The position numbers were made by a program, and so were the translations under genes. Of a stretch of 64,000 nt of DNA, positions 49,412 through 60,888 are shown piece after piece. Under the pieces are notes generated by a model. The model was not told the origin of the DNA and made no database searches. It worked only from the letters and a program-made list of their open reading frames with translations. Origin of the DNA: Asterella californica. Taxonomy: Eukaryota > Streptophyta > Marchantiopsida > Marchantiales > Aytoniaceae. The first letter of the stretch is position 1, and each line of letters begins with the position of its first letter. Location of the stretch: positions 10,478,001 to 10,542,000 of the forward strand of contig JAYKYS010000009.1 in assembly GCA_036924285.1 (NCBI GenBank). Direction: 5' to 3'.

Positions 49412-52166
49412 CCGCCGCCCGCACCAACCAAGAAAATACGCGCTCCCGGCCGCTTTGCCCGCATAATAAACAACTTATGGTTTGAAAAAATGGTCCCTAT
49501 AGTTTATCTTTTCCAGAAAAGAAGATACTGAGTCTATTAAGATATAAAATAAATATAAATGATTCCCATCTTGACTCTAGTGGAGTCTAGTCTGGTCTAG
49601 AGTAGCCCGCCAAGCAGCCAAGAAGGCGCGTGGTGTGGGAAGCGCCTCCCATTTTGTTTCCCGGATCGGAACTTTGCGCGCGTGCATGGGCGCCGGCGCC
49701 GACCGTAGGCGGACCAAGCAGAGTCGAAGAAAAGCGATGATCATGTCGTTTTGATGATTTGCAATTATTCGGATGGGAAGAAAAAGTCGGAACTAGCCCA
49801 TGATGAATGAATAGGCAAATGGACCCAAAATTCTATATTTCTGTCGAATCGGCTCAAGCTACGCTACCGTTGCCTCATGCAGATTAGGTTCTTTTACCAT
49901 TTCTTTTTCTTTCAGATATAGCTCATCAAGTCTTCGTAATCAAGAGAGACAGGTGTCGATAACCACGTTTCCGTCGTCGATCCCACCGGCGAAAGGAGAG
50001 CAAGAGGTGCCGTACTGCGCTGCACGGACTATCGGAATCATGGGTTGGTTACATAGAAGAATCCAGTTTTAACTGCGACTGCGCAGTTTCTTTCGGAATT
50101 AAAATTTTCCAATACTTGTGTTCACGTTACGCAGTTTCAACTGATATCATATCTGTTTCTTTATAAATATTTTTCGCTACAGTCACTACGTAAATACACT
50201 TCTACAGAAAAAAAGATGAAGAGATGTGATTATAGCGAGATAGTTCTTTTATGTTACCATAACAAAAAGCTTTCTTTTCTGTTCGGCTTTCATTCGTGAA
50301 ACTAGTTACATTTTGTTCATGAAACAGTAGACAAGGTTCATTTTCTCTATTTTTCATCTTAAGTATATTTCGTAGTTACATTTGTAAATGATGCTTTCAT
50401 TAAAAAGATTATATACTTATAGTCCTATTTTACATTTTTGGGTCAATAATATAATCATAAATTTATATATACAGTCACTATAACGAGATATGACTGTATA
50501 TAGAGATGGGTCGATGGACGGGTCGATAAACTGTGAATGAACTGTCCGTTGTTTAACTGTGACACTGCTCGCAGTTCAGATCAGTGACGGTAGAGATGTT
50601 GAATTTGATTTATATTTAACTTTCTTAATCTACGGGACTGTGATAACTGAACAGTCATTTTCTTTGTTTCTTCTAGGTGACGAAGCCATCAATCAGCAGA
50701 TGCGGACCCGAAACGAGTGGCTAGAGTCTAGACGACTGATCATGAAACCAGCTCAATCATGGTCGGAAAACTGTACTACACAATCACCACCCAGAGAGGA
50801 AAACCACGCCAGAACCAGTCGGGTCGACCTGGGGCCTGGGATCGAATCCTCTCCCGAGAAGGCTCAGCATATTGAAAGGACAGTGGAGTCTACAGTAAGG
50901 AGGTGTATAACGAGTTGAGTGGACTGGGTTCTGTGCAAGGTAGCCACTACATCGAACCTGTGACCCTAAAATGGTAGAGGCTTTCTGTACAAAGAGAATT
51001 TTCGGATAAAAGAAGAAGAAAGCAGACGAGCTTGCAGCAACTGCATACGAGAGAACTATCTGGATACAGTAAATGAACAACTTCGGTACTGAGCTTTTTG
51101 ATTATAAGCGGGAATCATGCTCTGATATTCTTGTCATGCCGGGGAACAACTTTCTACAGTCTTGTGTACGTACGCAGTTGATGTTTCGAACATGCTGTAT
51201 GAACAGCTAGTACACGTTCGAACCATAATCGTTCGTGAGCATTGAAGTCCCACTGATTGCATCTGTACAGAATGTAGCGAGACAGAAGCACAGCGGGTAG
51301 ACAACAAGGACAAGACTGTACACAGAGAACAGTGATGGAAAGAACACTCGATCGAGCGTGTTTCTCAATGCTTTGTAGAACAACTATATACATTGTGTAA
51401 CTATATTCGTTGTCGCCTCCTCGTACAGAGGTGCTCACACCTATGATAGCTTTTGAGAACCTTCTTCTTCTTTTTCCTCGTCTTGTGTACAATGCAAGAG
51501 TGTCATAATATCTTCACTTTTCTTGCCTGGGCTATTTACGAAAGCTCTACCTGAACTTTGTGGCCGTTTCTCCTGACTGATGAAGACGGACCCCGAATAC
51601 GACGATGGATGTAGATGCTGGAGCATCAACGCAACAAATAACTGTTGCTCAGCTGACATTCAATCCGTGTGAACGTCCGTGTGGGCAGATAGATGAGGAA
51701 AGAAATCACTCCTTCGAAGCTAGCTAAGGCTCAAGCAGCAAATGCATGAGCGCAGATCTTTCTTTCTCGTGCCTGCAGGCTATCGTGGGAGCTCGAGGAA
51801 GCAATGCCGTCTCCTTCCTGCTGGATGACAGACATGTCCTTCCTTTCTCATGTACACCGCATCGGGTTCGGGCTGTGCTGCTTGTTGGCAGCTACATCAT
51901 CCTAATTTCGAATTCGGAAGCAATTGCTGCAATAACAGACTGCATATGAAATAATATGAACGAACGATGTCGGATCTCGGGAGCCGGAAGACTACCTACA
52001 GCTAGCTAAGCTTGATCTCTTCTTATTCGAAAACCTCTAAGACTTCCTGGTTGATTTCGACCTACCTGATGCTGATCTGGTGGAAAGAATGTACAAATGG
52101 CATGGGTGTCCATAACCGTAAGTGAAGAGAACAAGCAATCAGTTGCCGACCCAGGGAATGGAAAAT
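49412..52166. other. Intergenic region between the Harbinger element and the GT34 gene
   Basis: No gene is recognised. A tRNA-like B box GGGATCGAATCC sits near 50835 without a full tRNA. A small palindromic TA-flanked piece, CAGTCACTATAACG to ATATGACTG, at about 50474-50498 resembles termini of Tc1/mariner-like relics. Confidence 0.45.
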
Positions 52167-54611
52167 TCAATGGAATTTCTGCTGGAAAGTTTGGGTGGTG
52201 GTGTTTTGTACTCCAGCAGCACCCGTTCCGAGCTTCTGCAGCTCCCAGGTGCCCAGATTCTGGTGCTCCAGGCCATAAGCGTGAATAACCTGATTGTCAG
52301 CAAAGTAAAGAGAGCGATCCATCTCGTCCATGCACTCCTGGTAAGGAAAATTCCCCGAGTCTCCAGTGGAGCAGGGCTGACAGCCAGCGAAGTGAGTGAT
52401 CAGTGGCCAGCGATGATCACCAAGACCTGGATGCTGCTCCTCCATCATCTTCTCGAACTCCTTGGTCACATAATTCCACGAGCCGCTCATAGTGAAGGAA
52501 TTCTCGAAGAACGTCTTCGAGGCGTACTTCTCCTTCTGCGTGTTGAGCATGTAGACGATGGCCGATTGGTCGTCCGCTTGCATTTCCCCCCTTTCCGACA
52601 GAAAATTAGTGAGCATCCTCCCGTACTCGTTTCGCACGTCGCCTAACGGTCCCATGGGAATGATGGAGTCGAAGAGATCCAGCGACCACTGGCAGTTTCG
52701 AATGATCATGTCCCCAGCGTTTATACCCACCCAGCTTTTCTCCTTGAACACCTTATCTTCCGCTCCCCACAGAATTAGATTTACGTCCTTATAGCTCTCG
52801 AACGGGGGCTCGAACACCATGTCTGTGAAGATTGCATCGCTGTCGACCCACCAGATCCATTCGACCTCCGGATGAGCCAACATCATGGCCCTGACGATGG
52901 GAATTTTCATCCACCAGCCCATCAGCTCCCCGTCTAGATTCGCCATGTTGTAGAAGAACTCCATGTCGTGCATTCGGGCGTAGTCAATCTTATTCTTCAA
53001 GGACTTCAGCAGAAAATGAGTCCCTCTGACTTGAGGACATTCTCTGGCCCCCGAGCCACTGACCAGCAAAACTTTGGCCTTGGATTCCTTCCGACCTCGA
53101 GGATCTTTGCTCTTTTTCATGTACGCTGCTCGCTGCTCATCCCAGTCAGAAACGTTCGGGTAAATGTGGTACAGCTCTCCTTCGACGCGCGCCGGTTGCT
53201 CCCCATGAACGGGGACAACCTTCGAAGCGCCACCGAGCTTACCTTCCAGCTTGAATCCCATGGTTTGCAGGACCTGATTGTCGGCGAAATCGTATGTTCG
53301 CAGCATCTGAGCCAAGCACTGATCCCACTGGTACTTGCCGTATCCTTCTACATCACTACAAGGCTGGCAGCCAGCGAAGTGGACACAGAGAGGCCAGCGA
53401 TGGTCACCGAAACCGGGATGATATTTCTTCATGAGCTCCTCGTACTCGGATGTGAGCGTCGGCCAGTGGCCGCTGAGAGTGTAGCTCATTTCGAGAGCAA
53501 CTTTGGAAGCCCACTTCTTCTTCTCGTTAATCAGAAGGTAGGCTAGAGCAGATTGATCGTCAGCTGCAAAGTCTTCGGGCCGACCGTTCAAGTTTTGGGT
53601 TAGAACTTTGCCTGATCTCTCGCGGATTCCCTTAATGCCGAATGTGGCCCAGGCGTCCAAGAGGTCGAGTGACCACTGGCAATTGCGAATGCCCATGTTT
53701 CCCGTGTTAATGCCCAGCCAGCTCCCCTCTTCGTACAGAATGCCATTGTCCCCGTACAGAAAGAAGTTTTTGCCAGCAGCTGTATATCTGTCGAAAGGAA
53801 CCTCGAAAGCCATGTCTGTGAGCCAGGCGTCGCTGTCCACCCACCAGAACCAGTCGACTTCCGGGTGATTCACCATGAGCATTCTCAGAAGAGGGATTTT
53901 GGTCCACCAGCCATCAAATGTTGGGTCCGGACTCGCCATGTTGTAGTATAATTGGATGTCATGAAGGCGTGCATAATCCAGTTTGTTCTTGGCGGCCATG
54001 ATGAACAGGTAACTGCCTATGGTCCTGCTGCACGGCACGGGCGAGCTGCCTGTCACGAGCATGACCCTTGACTCCCTCCCGACAGGTGGTCTCAAGTGCG
54101 GATTCTTCTTCAAGTACGCTGCTCGCTGCTTGTCCCAGTCGCTGTACTTGGGGCTGAAGCTGAACCCAGCAGTGTTCCATTTCTGCTCAGAGATCACAGA
54201 AGGCAATTCCGCAGCTGTTCCTGAGTCTCTGCTACTCTCCTTCTTCCCCTTCACCACAGCCACCACTGTCTTTTCTTCTTCCCCAGCTTCATCGAGGCTG
54301 ACTTTCTCCTCCACAAGTTCGAGCTCATCGTACTTGTCATCGTTGTCTGCTACCTTGCTCTTCTCGTCGAGGGCAGAGTTCGAAAGGAACTTGTAGCTGA
54401 CGAGAGAACTGATAGACTCAATGGGAGCGTTGGTCGGGGTCGACGAGAGTGTGGGTCCCCAGATTATGCACACTGTGAGAAGACCAGCTACAACTGCGAA
54501 CAGCAAATTCCCCAAACTCTGTTGTTTTGATCCTGCTCGGGGGATCGAGAGTAACCTTCTCAAAACTGAGGACACGCTCCATGATGTCCTCAGTTTTCCA
54601 TTGTCTTTCAT
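52167..54611 (-). CDS. Golgi glycosyltransferase with two tandem GT34 domains
   Basis: This 814-residue intronless protein shows type II membrane topology: a short basic cytosolic N-terminus, a membrane anchor at about 34-54, an acidic stem to about 145, then two full GT34 domains. Domain 1 (about 150-455) has WWVDSDAWLTDM (DSD at 259-261), CQWSLDLLDAW, AADDQSALAYLL, GDHRWPL and HFAGCQPC. Domain 2 (about 475-785) repeats every element in order: WWVDSDAIFTDM (DSD at 590-592), CQWSLDLFDS, QADDQSAIVYML, GDHRWPL and HFAGCQPC. GT34 enzymes are Golgi xyloglucan xylosyltransferases or galactomannan galactosyltransferases that use UDP-sugars; both DxD metal and nucleotide sites are kept here. The usual GT34 protein is about 450 residues with one domain, so this is a head-to-tail fusion. 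The acceptor cannot be told from sequence. Confidence 0.93.
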   Translation of the reverse strand: MKDNGKLRTSWSVSSVLRRLLSIPRAGSKQQSLGNLLFAVVAGLLTVCIIWGPTLSSTPTNAPIESISSLVSYKFLSNSALDEKSKVADNDDKYDELELVEEKVSLDEAGEEEKTVVAVVKGKKESSRDSGTAAELPSVISEQKWNTAGFSFSPKYSDWDKQRAAYLKKNPHLRPPVGRESRVMLVTGSSPVPCSRTIGSYLFIMAAKNKLDYARLHDIQLYYNMASPDPTFDGWWTKIPLLRMLMVNHPEVDWFWWVDSDAWLTDMAFEVPFDRYTAAGKNFFLYGDNGILYEEGSWLGINTGNMGIRNCQWSLDLLDAWATFGIKGIRERSGKVLTQNLNGRPEDFAADDQSALAYLLINEKKKWASKVALEMSYTLSGHWPTLTSEYEELMKKYHPGFGDHRWPLCVHFAGCQPCSDVEGYGKYQWDQCLAQMLRTYDFADNQVLQTMGFKLEGKLGGASKVVPVHGEQPARVEGELYHIYPNVSDWDEQRAAYMKKSKDPRGRKESKAKVLLVSGSGARECPQVRGTHFLLKSLKNKIDYARMHDMEFFYNMANLDGELMGWWMKIPIVRAMMLAHPEVEWIWWVDSDAIFTDMVFEPPFESYKDVNLILWGAEDKVFKEKSWVGINAGDMIIRNCQWSLDLFDSIIPMGPLGDVRNEYGRMLTNFLSERGEMQADDQSAIVYMLNTQKEKYASKTFFENSFTMSGSWNYVTKEFEKMMEEQHPGLGDHRWPLITHFAGCQPCSTGDSGNFPYQECMDEMDRSLYFADNQVIHAYGLEHQNLGTWELQKLGTGAAGVQNTTTQTFQQKFH

Positions 54612-54811
54612 GGTTCAAGAGTTTGCCTTCCTCTCGTACAGTGCCGTAGCTTCCTACGCGGTTCTAACTTGCTACGACGTGTTACGGTACTGTCAGCACT
54701 CCTCTGTTCCTTCCATAAATTTTCTGTATCGTGCTGATTGGTCGTTGCAGCACATTCATTCAAGTTCCTGGACCCTGCTCCGGCTCCTGCTCCTGTCTGC
54801 AGCTGCCTGAT

Positions 54812-54824
54812 GCAAATATATATT
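54812..54824 (-). promoter_or_regulatory. Candidate TATA box of the GT34 gene
   Basis: On the minus strand this reads AATATATATTTG, about 200 bases before the ATG at 54611. The assignment rests on motif and position only. Confidence 0.3.
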
Positions 54825-57800
54825 AGAGTTTAACAAATGGAACAAATGACGAGCAAGGGCTCCTCGGAGAAGGAGGAGGAGGTAAGGAAGCCGGCAGAGA
54901 GAGAGAGAAAGAAGCACAATTCTCCAGTTTCACAAGGACAACGAAGTCAGAAGTGCAGCTCTGCACACTCCTTCCTTACTCTAGCCGAGAGCTACCTGGG
55001 GGTTATAAAGGAGTCTCAGAGGGGATCTAGAGTGGAGTACAGTACTTACTGTAGCGTACATGGGGCTCTGGCCCTCCCGGAGCTGTGCGGGATGGTCGAC
55101 ACACCGCAGGTCCGAGATACGACTGTGTGCGGGCGGGTCGTGGCACCAAACATACGTACAGTACAGTCATTCTTCGGTTATATATGATTCGCTCTCGAGT
55201 GTCGAGTCCCCCTTGACATGCCACAGTTTCTCCGGTTTCACGGTGATGGTCGGTCGGTTGGTCGGTCCGGCGTTGGAGTTTTCTCTTCCTTCGTTCCTTC
55301 CTTTCACGGCGACCTGACAAGAAAGAGTTGGGAGGTCGTCGACCTTAAAGGTTCTCCTTTACGGGGAGGAGTTTGCGCCATCAGTTTCCTCCTGGTACTG
55401 TAATCGGAATCGACTCGATTCGATTCGACTAAGTCTAATTAGCTCACCCACGAACCCACCCAAGTCTGATAGCGGGGCTTAGCCCCTGTGTTCTTCCCTT
55501 AGGGGTGGTTGTTTCTTGGCCCTTCGGGTCCTTCTTTCCCTTGTAAGGCTTGATGGGGTCTTCCCATCCGTTTGCTATTCATTGGTTCGCGTTTGTTTCA
55601 TTAGCTCACCCACGAACTCCTTCCCTACTTTTGAGTCTTGACTCTCTACTAAATTTATCCCCAAACAGGGAGAAACCCAACTGCTACTGCACAGATTCTA
55701 GGTACCAGCACCGTACAGGGATCCTGACATTCAGGCTTTTCTAGCTAGAAGTAACGACAAACTCCTCACTAGTGGCTTCTATCGAGCGACGAATTGGGCA
55801 TCGTGAGCGACGAGGCACAATGGTTTGTACTTTTTAATTAGTTCTTTCTGGACCGTCTTGCTCACAGGCACACAGCAAGGCAGTTCGAACCACGTCCGCA
55901 GCTCCCAATGCCCTCCCGTCCAGTGGTAGCACTGGTTTCAGTCGACTGACGGCATGATTGCTGCTGCTCTCTCTCTTCTCTCTGACAAGTAATATTATTC
56001 GGCGTTTTTGTTGCGTGCTTACAGGGTGTGTGAGTTGACGTCTTCCTTGCCTTTCCCAGACTCCAACAGAGGAGTGGGAAGGGAAAAAGTTGTAGTGCCT
56101 AGCTGCTGCAATGGCCAGAAGCGTTCTCTACTTTCCGTTCTTGTGGTCCTGCACATGCATCGGTTCAGTCATTCACTCTCAGTTCGAGTATAATACTACT
56201 ACTCTCACTTCCTACTTGACAATTTTCTCCGACCAATTCTGGGTACCCACATTTCTGACAGGACATAATGTAACCGGGCAGGTCGAGCCAGATCATGGCA
56301 GAGTTGGACGAGAGGAGCTTGTTTGTGTGGAACAAGCTCTCAGTCTCAGACTGTACAGTACGGTAGCATGTTGACGATTCCTCGGAGAATTTCCTGTTGC
56401 GGAACGTGGGATTACATTAAGACTTTGACATATATATAAGTGTTTTCTTTGTTTGATGATTTGACCATCGCCTTTGAACTGACAGATAGATCCAACATTG
56501 AGCTTCACCCCACTGTGATCATCAGCTTACATAAGCGTAGCTAGTCCCACTCCATATCTGTCCAGCGTTGAAAATCCTTCCCGCACGCCGCTGCTAGCTT
56601 TGCCGACAGGTATGAGGTGCAAGGAAGTGGAAAAGAAGCGTCTGCAATTTGTTTATTGACAACACACTCAGTGCTCTGACGCTGCTGCTAACGAGCGAAA
56701 CAGACTCAGTGCTCTGAGGCTTCTCTTGTGTGCACATGCTGAAAAATCTGTGGCTCATCAAGTTGGACAAGGGAGGAGAAGGCTGATGATGCCTGGCTGA
56801 CCTGACATTGTGGGCCGTGTCTATAAAACTACGGGCAATAATAGAATTAAGATGCTTGCTTGCATCCCATTCTCTCATTCTTACGTCTAGTTTCGCACGG
56901 ACAGGTGACATATTCGAGTAGATTCGTTCCGCTGCTGCATCTGTAGACACCATCCATTTATGCATTACATCCCTCGGACTCTGAGAAATATGTATATATA
57001 TAAACGACTTGCGCCAACAAAAGTTCGACCAGGATACGATGATGACCAACAGTACGGAAGGACGGACGGACGAGCAACCAGAGCTCATCCGACCTCAGCT
57101 GAATCATATTCTAACACCCCAGGAGAAAGTATTCAGCCTCACAGACAAAGATCAGGACCCGTTCCTAAATGAGGAAACTCCAAGCAGGGCATGTCGCCAC
57201 CGACAACAACCCTAGAATAATCGATCCAACCGATTCATATTTCAACTTCTATCGATTAGCTCTCTACACTGGTCGGATAAGGTCCAGCAAGAAACCAAAA
57301 AAAAAAATCTCTCTCACACACACACATGTTGCAAGAACAGTCGACAGGTGTTAGCAGATACACTGTTACGAGGTATAGAGACCACTAATATGCCACCTTA
57401 TAGTGATGTCACATATTAGCCAATGTATGAAGCGTCCTCGTGTCAGTTTAATTGCGGCATGCGAATATCTGGGTAGACAAAAAGGAAATTCATACAAAGA
57501 ATGTGAAGGTCGAACGAATCGCTTTATTATGTGCGAGAGAGACACTTATCATGTTATTATAATGACATGGTGGTGAGAACTCGAGTGTAGGGGAAAGAGA
57601 TTTCGAGTTAAATTCTCTCGATGTTTATTTTGACGCTGCGTTTTTGGGGGCGTTACTGTGCCGCCGCAGGAGTAGGGTACTTGGTGAGTCCAATGTCTTC
57701 GAAAAAAAGAACCCTTCCCACGCTTGATTTGGGTCCATGCAAACGAAGCACTGTAGGGTTCCTATAGTCGGAAAGCCGAGATCCGGGCATAAACAGCGGA

Positions 57801-59958
57801 CACGGTTACAAGCACACTAAAGTAGAACACTGCAGTACCGGTCCATCATAAACGGTAGAGAACAGTTCCCTTATTTCATGGAGCCGCTGGCCATGAGGAG
57901 AGGTTCACTGGCTCTCTTCAAGAAAAGTTGTCGACACGTTTACAATCTTTCAATTGGGTCCCTGAGATATATTCGCTAGGTTTCCTGCCATCAAGTTGCA
58001 GCAGAATGAAGCGATCGGATCAGGCTGGACGAACAATATAATACGCATCCCAACTCTCTTCGCGGTCAGATGATCAACACGACGTTATAAGGTACCCTCG
58101 GCTAACGCATCGGGACCTTATAACACGAGAGGCCCTCTCAACAACAACTCTTTGCATAAAACTCGATGGCTCTAAATGATCGACTGAATTTGAATATTAG
58201 GAATGATACGAGAAGCGGTTACATATTTCTAAAACTTTACTGCAATATTCTTCACATGCAGATTGTTTTCTCATTTTGAGTACTAGTTCACCATATCTTT
58301 TGGCCCCTTACTCGGATTCTGTTGGATTTAAACTCTATTTTAAGTTTAAAAATGTTTGATACATACGGCAAAGAGTTGACTACATGCCATTGCATGGGCT
58401 ACATCCTAAGCGTCCATTATCACACCGAAGAGAATAAAGGCGTTCATAATAGTGAACATGTTCGTGTTTCTGTTCCTGCCAGTCAGATGAGTTTTTCCCG
58501 ATCGTTTATTAACTTGTTTGCATATTCAACTCCTCTGATGGAGGAGGCAAGTATGCAAGGGTTAAATTTATTACCAACGGAAGGGTTAGGGAATAAATTT
58601 AACCTATTATAAAATGTTAACTAGCCGTCTTCATATGTACTCTGTGGAGCGCGTCCATGATCGCTTCCCTTATGGTTAATGACGGGTCATCTCGCGTTTG
58701 CAGGTCTGTGTAATTATTAATATTTATAAATATTTTAATTTTTCTTTATCAACATGGTATAAGATTTTTATTTAATATTTATATATTTTCTCGATAATAA
58801 CAAGCGAGCAGAAGGTCCCAGAAGCTACTTTCTCCTCTCGCAGCCGCACTACTCTCTCAGCCACCGGTACTATCAGGGTCGGCGTAAGACGCTTGTCTCG
58901 TTCCATCTCCTCGCTAAACACCCACTTTGGTTGCATATTATTTTTAACTTGCAACTTTTTAGCTTAAACATTTTCACCGTAAGACCTTACGAGATAAGAC
59001 TCTGGACGTGTCATTATAGAGTTTATCTGCTTTTTAAGAACCCAATATTAACACAGAAAATAGGTACTTTAAAAACCGTGAGCGTTTTATTGGCATGAAA
59101 AGAGAGAGAATATTCAGATGTCGTTTCTCGGTTTCTTAGAAATGAGGTAGAAGAAGTTCTGTATTAGGTTACATTTTTTATTCTTAACTAAATTTTGTAA
59201 TATTATTAAATTATTCTGCGATAGTCCCTGCCATAATTCCCTTGTTTGAAAAAGGAGGTTAATTAAGTTAATTTCGCTGTGCTTAAATTAAGAAGTATAT
59301 TTCCTTTCCCACGAAACTTGAGACGTGAATGCGAGATGCATGGTAAATCTATAATTAAACGATGCAGCCCGACTCGACTTCTTAACGAAACAGACGAATA
59401 AAAAATATTTTTAACTATTGAAATTTATGACTGGTCAGGCCATTCCACGAAAAGGGATTTGGTCCTAAATTAAACTTGTTGCGTATTTTATTCTGAACAC
59501 GCATACAGGCTGGATGAAAAATTAGAATTCTCATGATGATCCTACAAGCTAGGAAACTCCTTTGTCCCCATCTCCTTTTTCTCTATCAGAAGATTGTCCT
59601 TAGCTTATGCTTAAGAGGTTATTTAAGTCAGACGGTGAACAATAGAAAGTTGTAGTAAATGGTAGCCCTTTGCAGTTTCTACCGTACCTTTGCTGCAGTG
59701 TAGGGAACTGTGAGCACCCTACGCAGTGAAAGTAATCTAAGGCTTCACATAAACTCGGTAATTATAACTTTGCCTGCTCGACTGTACAGTTCATGTACTT
59801 AGTTTACACTTTGAAATAAGTTCACATCGGCGTGCTGTCAAGTTTTCAAATTAAAAACTAAAAATTACGATAAATAAATAATATATATACGATAAAACGA
59901 TCGGAGCTCTTTCGCACTAGAATCGAAATTTGGTCGTCAACTTCTTTTGCAACTACTA
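54825..59958. other. Gene-poor region with one retroposon copy
   Basis: It contains the retroposon at 55456-55599. The open frames, including the 164-codon minus frame at 56594-57088 and the 96-codon frame at 58322-58612, carry no recognised domain. The stretch at about 58515-58690 resembles the hairpin-bearing blocks at 36970 and 37637. Confidence 0.45.
55456..55599 (-). mobile_element. Short SINE-like retroposon, copy 2 (144 bp)
   Basis: The insert is flanked by exact 18-bp direct repeats ATTAGCTCACCCACGAAC at 55438-55455 and 55600-55617. Read on the minus strand it begins GAAACAAACGCGAACC, matching the first bases of the copy at 8975, and the shared 68-base core follows. It then continues about 60 bases farther, including a GGGGCTAAGCCCC hairpin. 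No coding capacity and no poly-A tail are seen. Confidence 0.7.
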
Positions 59959-60886
59959 CAGCAAAACCCGGTTATAGTCATGCACGTGGTGATCTGATAT
60001 TGTGTGGCTATAACGTGTCCTAACTGTAAAGGAAGACATTACGGAAGGAAACAAGAAGGGAAATTGATCATATATTTATAATCTTTTTAACAAACGCAAT
60101 ATTGCAAATTGTGACTGTAAGAATAGGAATAAAGTTACGTAAAACTATAGAAAACGACAAACTCAACTACGGTTCCATGAGCAAGTAGTAAAACCGGAGG
60201 TATGCTGAATGTGGGACGAGTCTATGCAGAAATGCTCTCCTTGACAACTAAAATTTTCAGAAGTACATGTTGTGTTTCTGAAGGTATGACATCATTTTCC
60301 TGTTTGGAAATTCTCACATATAGGTTTAGCGGAAAAGGAAGACACATGTTGATGAAACTATTTAACGACGACAGTATAATTCATTTCTTTATAAGCAGTT
60401 GGGAAATCGTGCAACTTAAATTTAATAAATATCCGAAGAAAGTTCATACCATGAAGCAAAAGCTGCATATTATCATGTATTATTATTCGATGCCCAAGTT
60501 CGAACTTCTGAACGCAGAGGAGTTCTCTGCAATATTTGATTCTAAGCATTGACCTAGATCAGGAAAGAGAGCTAGACAACATTCATAATTATTCGCCAAA
60601 GTTGTAGAGATTCCTAGAATTGTCTAGTAAGCAAAGGAACTATGCGAAAAGAATTTGTTGGAAACTTATTGGGCGAAAAAAGTTTTATGATTATCATATA
60701 TAATATAATACTGGTTTAAAGTTTCCTATTAACTTTTTATGTTTTAGTAGATTTTTAAGCAAAGTGTGGTTCTCTAACGTGTGATACATCAGTATAATGA
60801 AGGAAAATTACAAAGAAACCACGGGCTCCGACGACTTTTGACTATAACATTCACTATAACGGTATTAGTATATAGGGGTTTCACTG
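59959..60886. mobile_element. Non-autonomous Tc1/mariner-like element (about 930 bp)
   Basis: The left end CAGCAAAACCCGGTTATA and the right end (reverse complement CAGTGAAACCCCTATATA) agree at about 13 of 18 positions. Both are flanked by TA, at 59957-59958 and 60887-60888, the target duplication of this superfamily. Subterminal words like GTTATAGTG and CTATAACG recur at both ends. The longest internal frame (60202-60552) lacks a DDE/D transposase motif. Confidence 0.55.
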
Positions 60887-60888
60887 TA

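Noticed and set aside
52122..53546. Long plus-strand open frames opposite the GT34 gene
   Set aside because: They are antisense shadows of a GC-rich coding exon.
56594..57088. 164-codon minus-strand open frame
   Set aside because: No domain, no splice partners and random-looking composition; probably chance.
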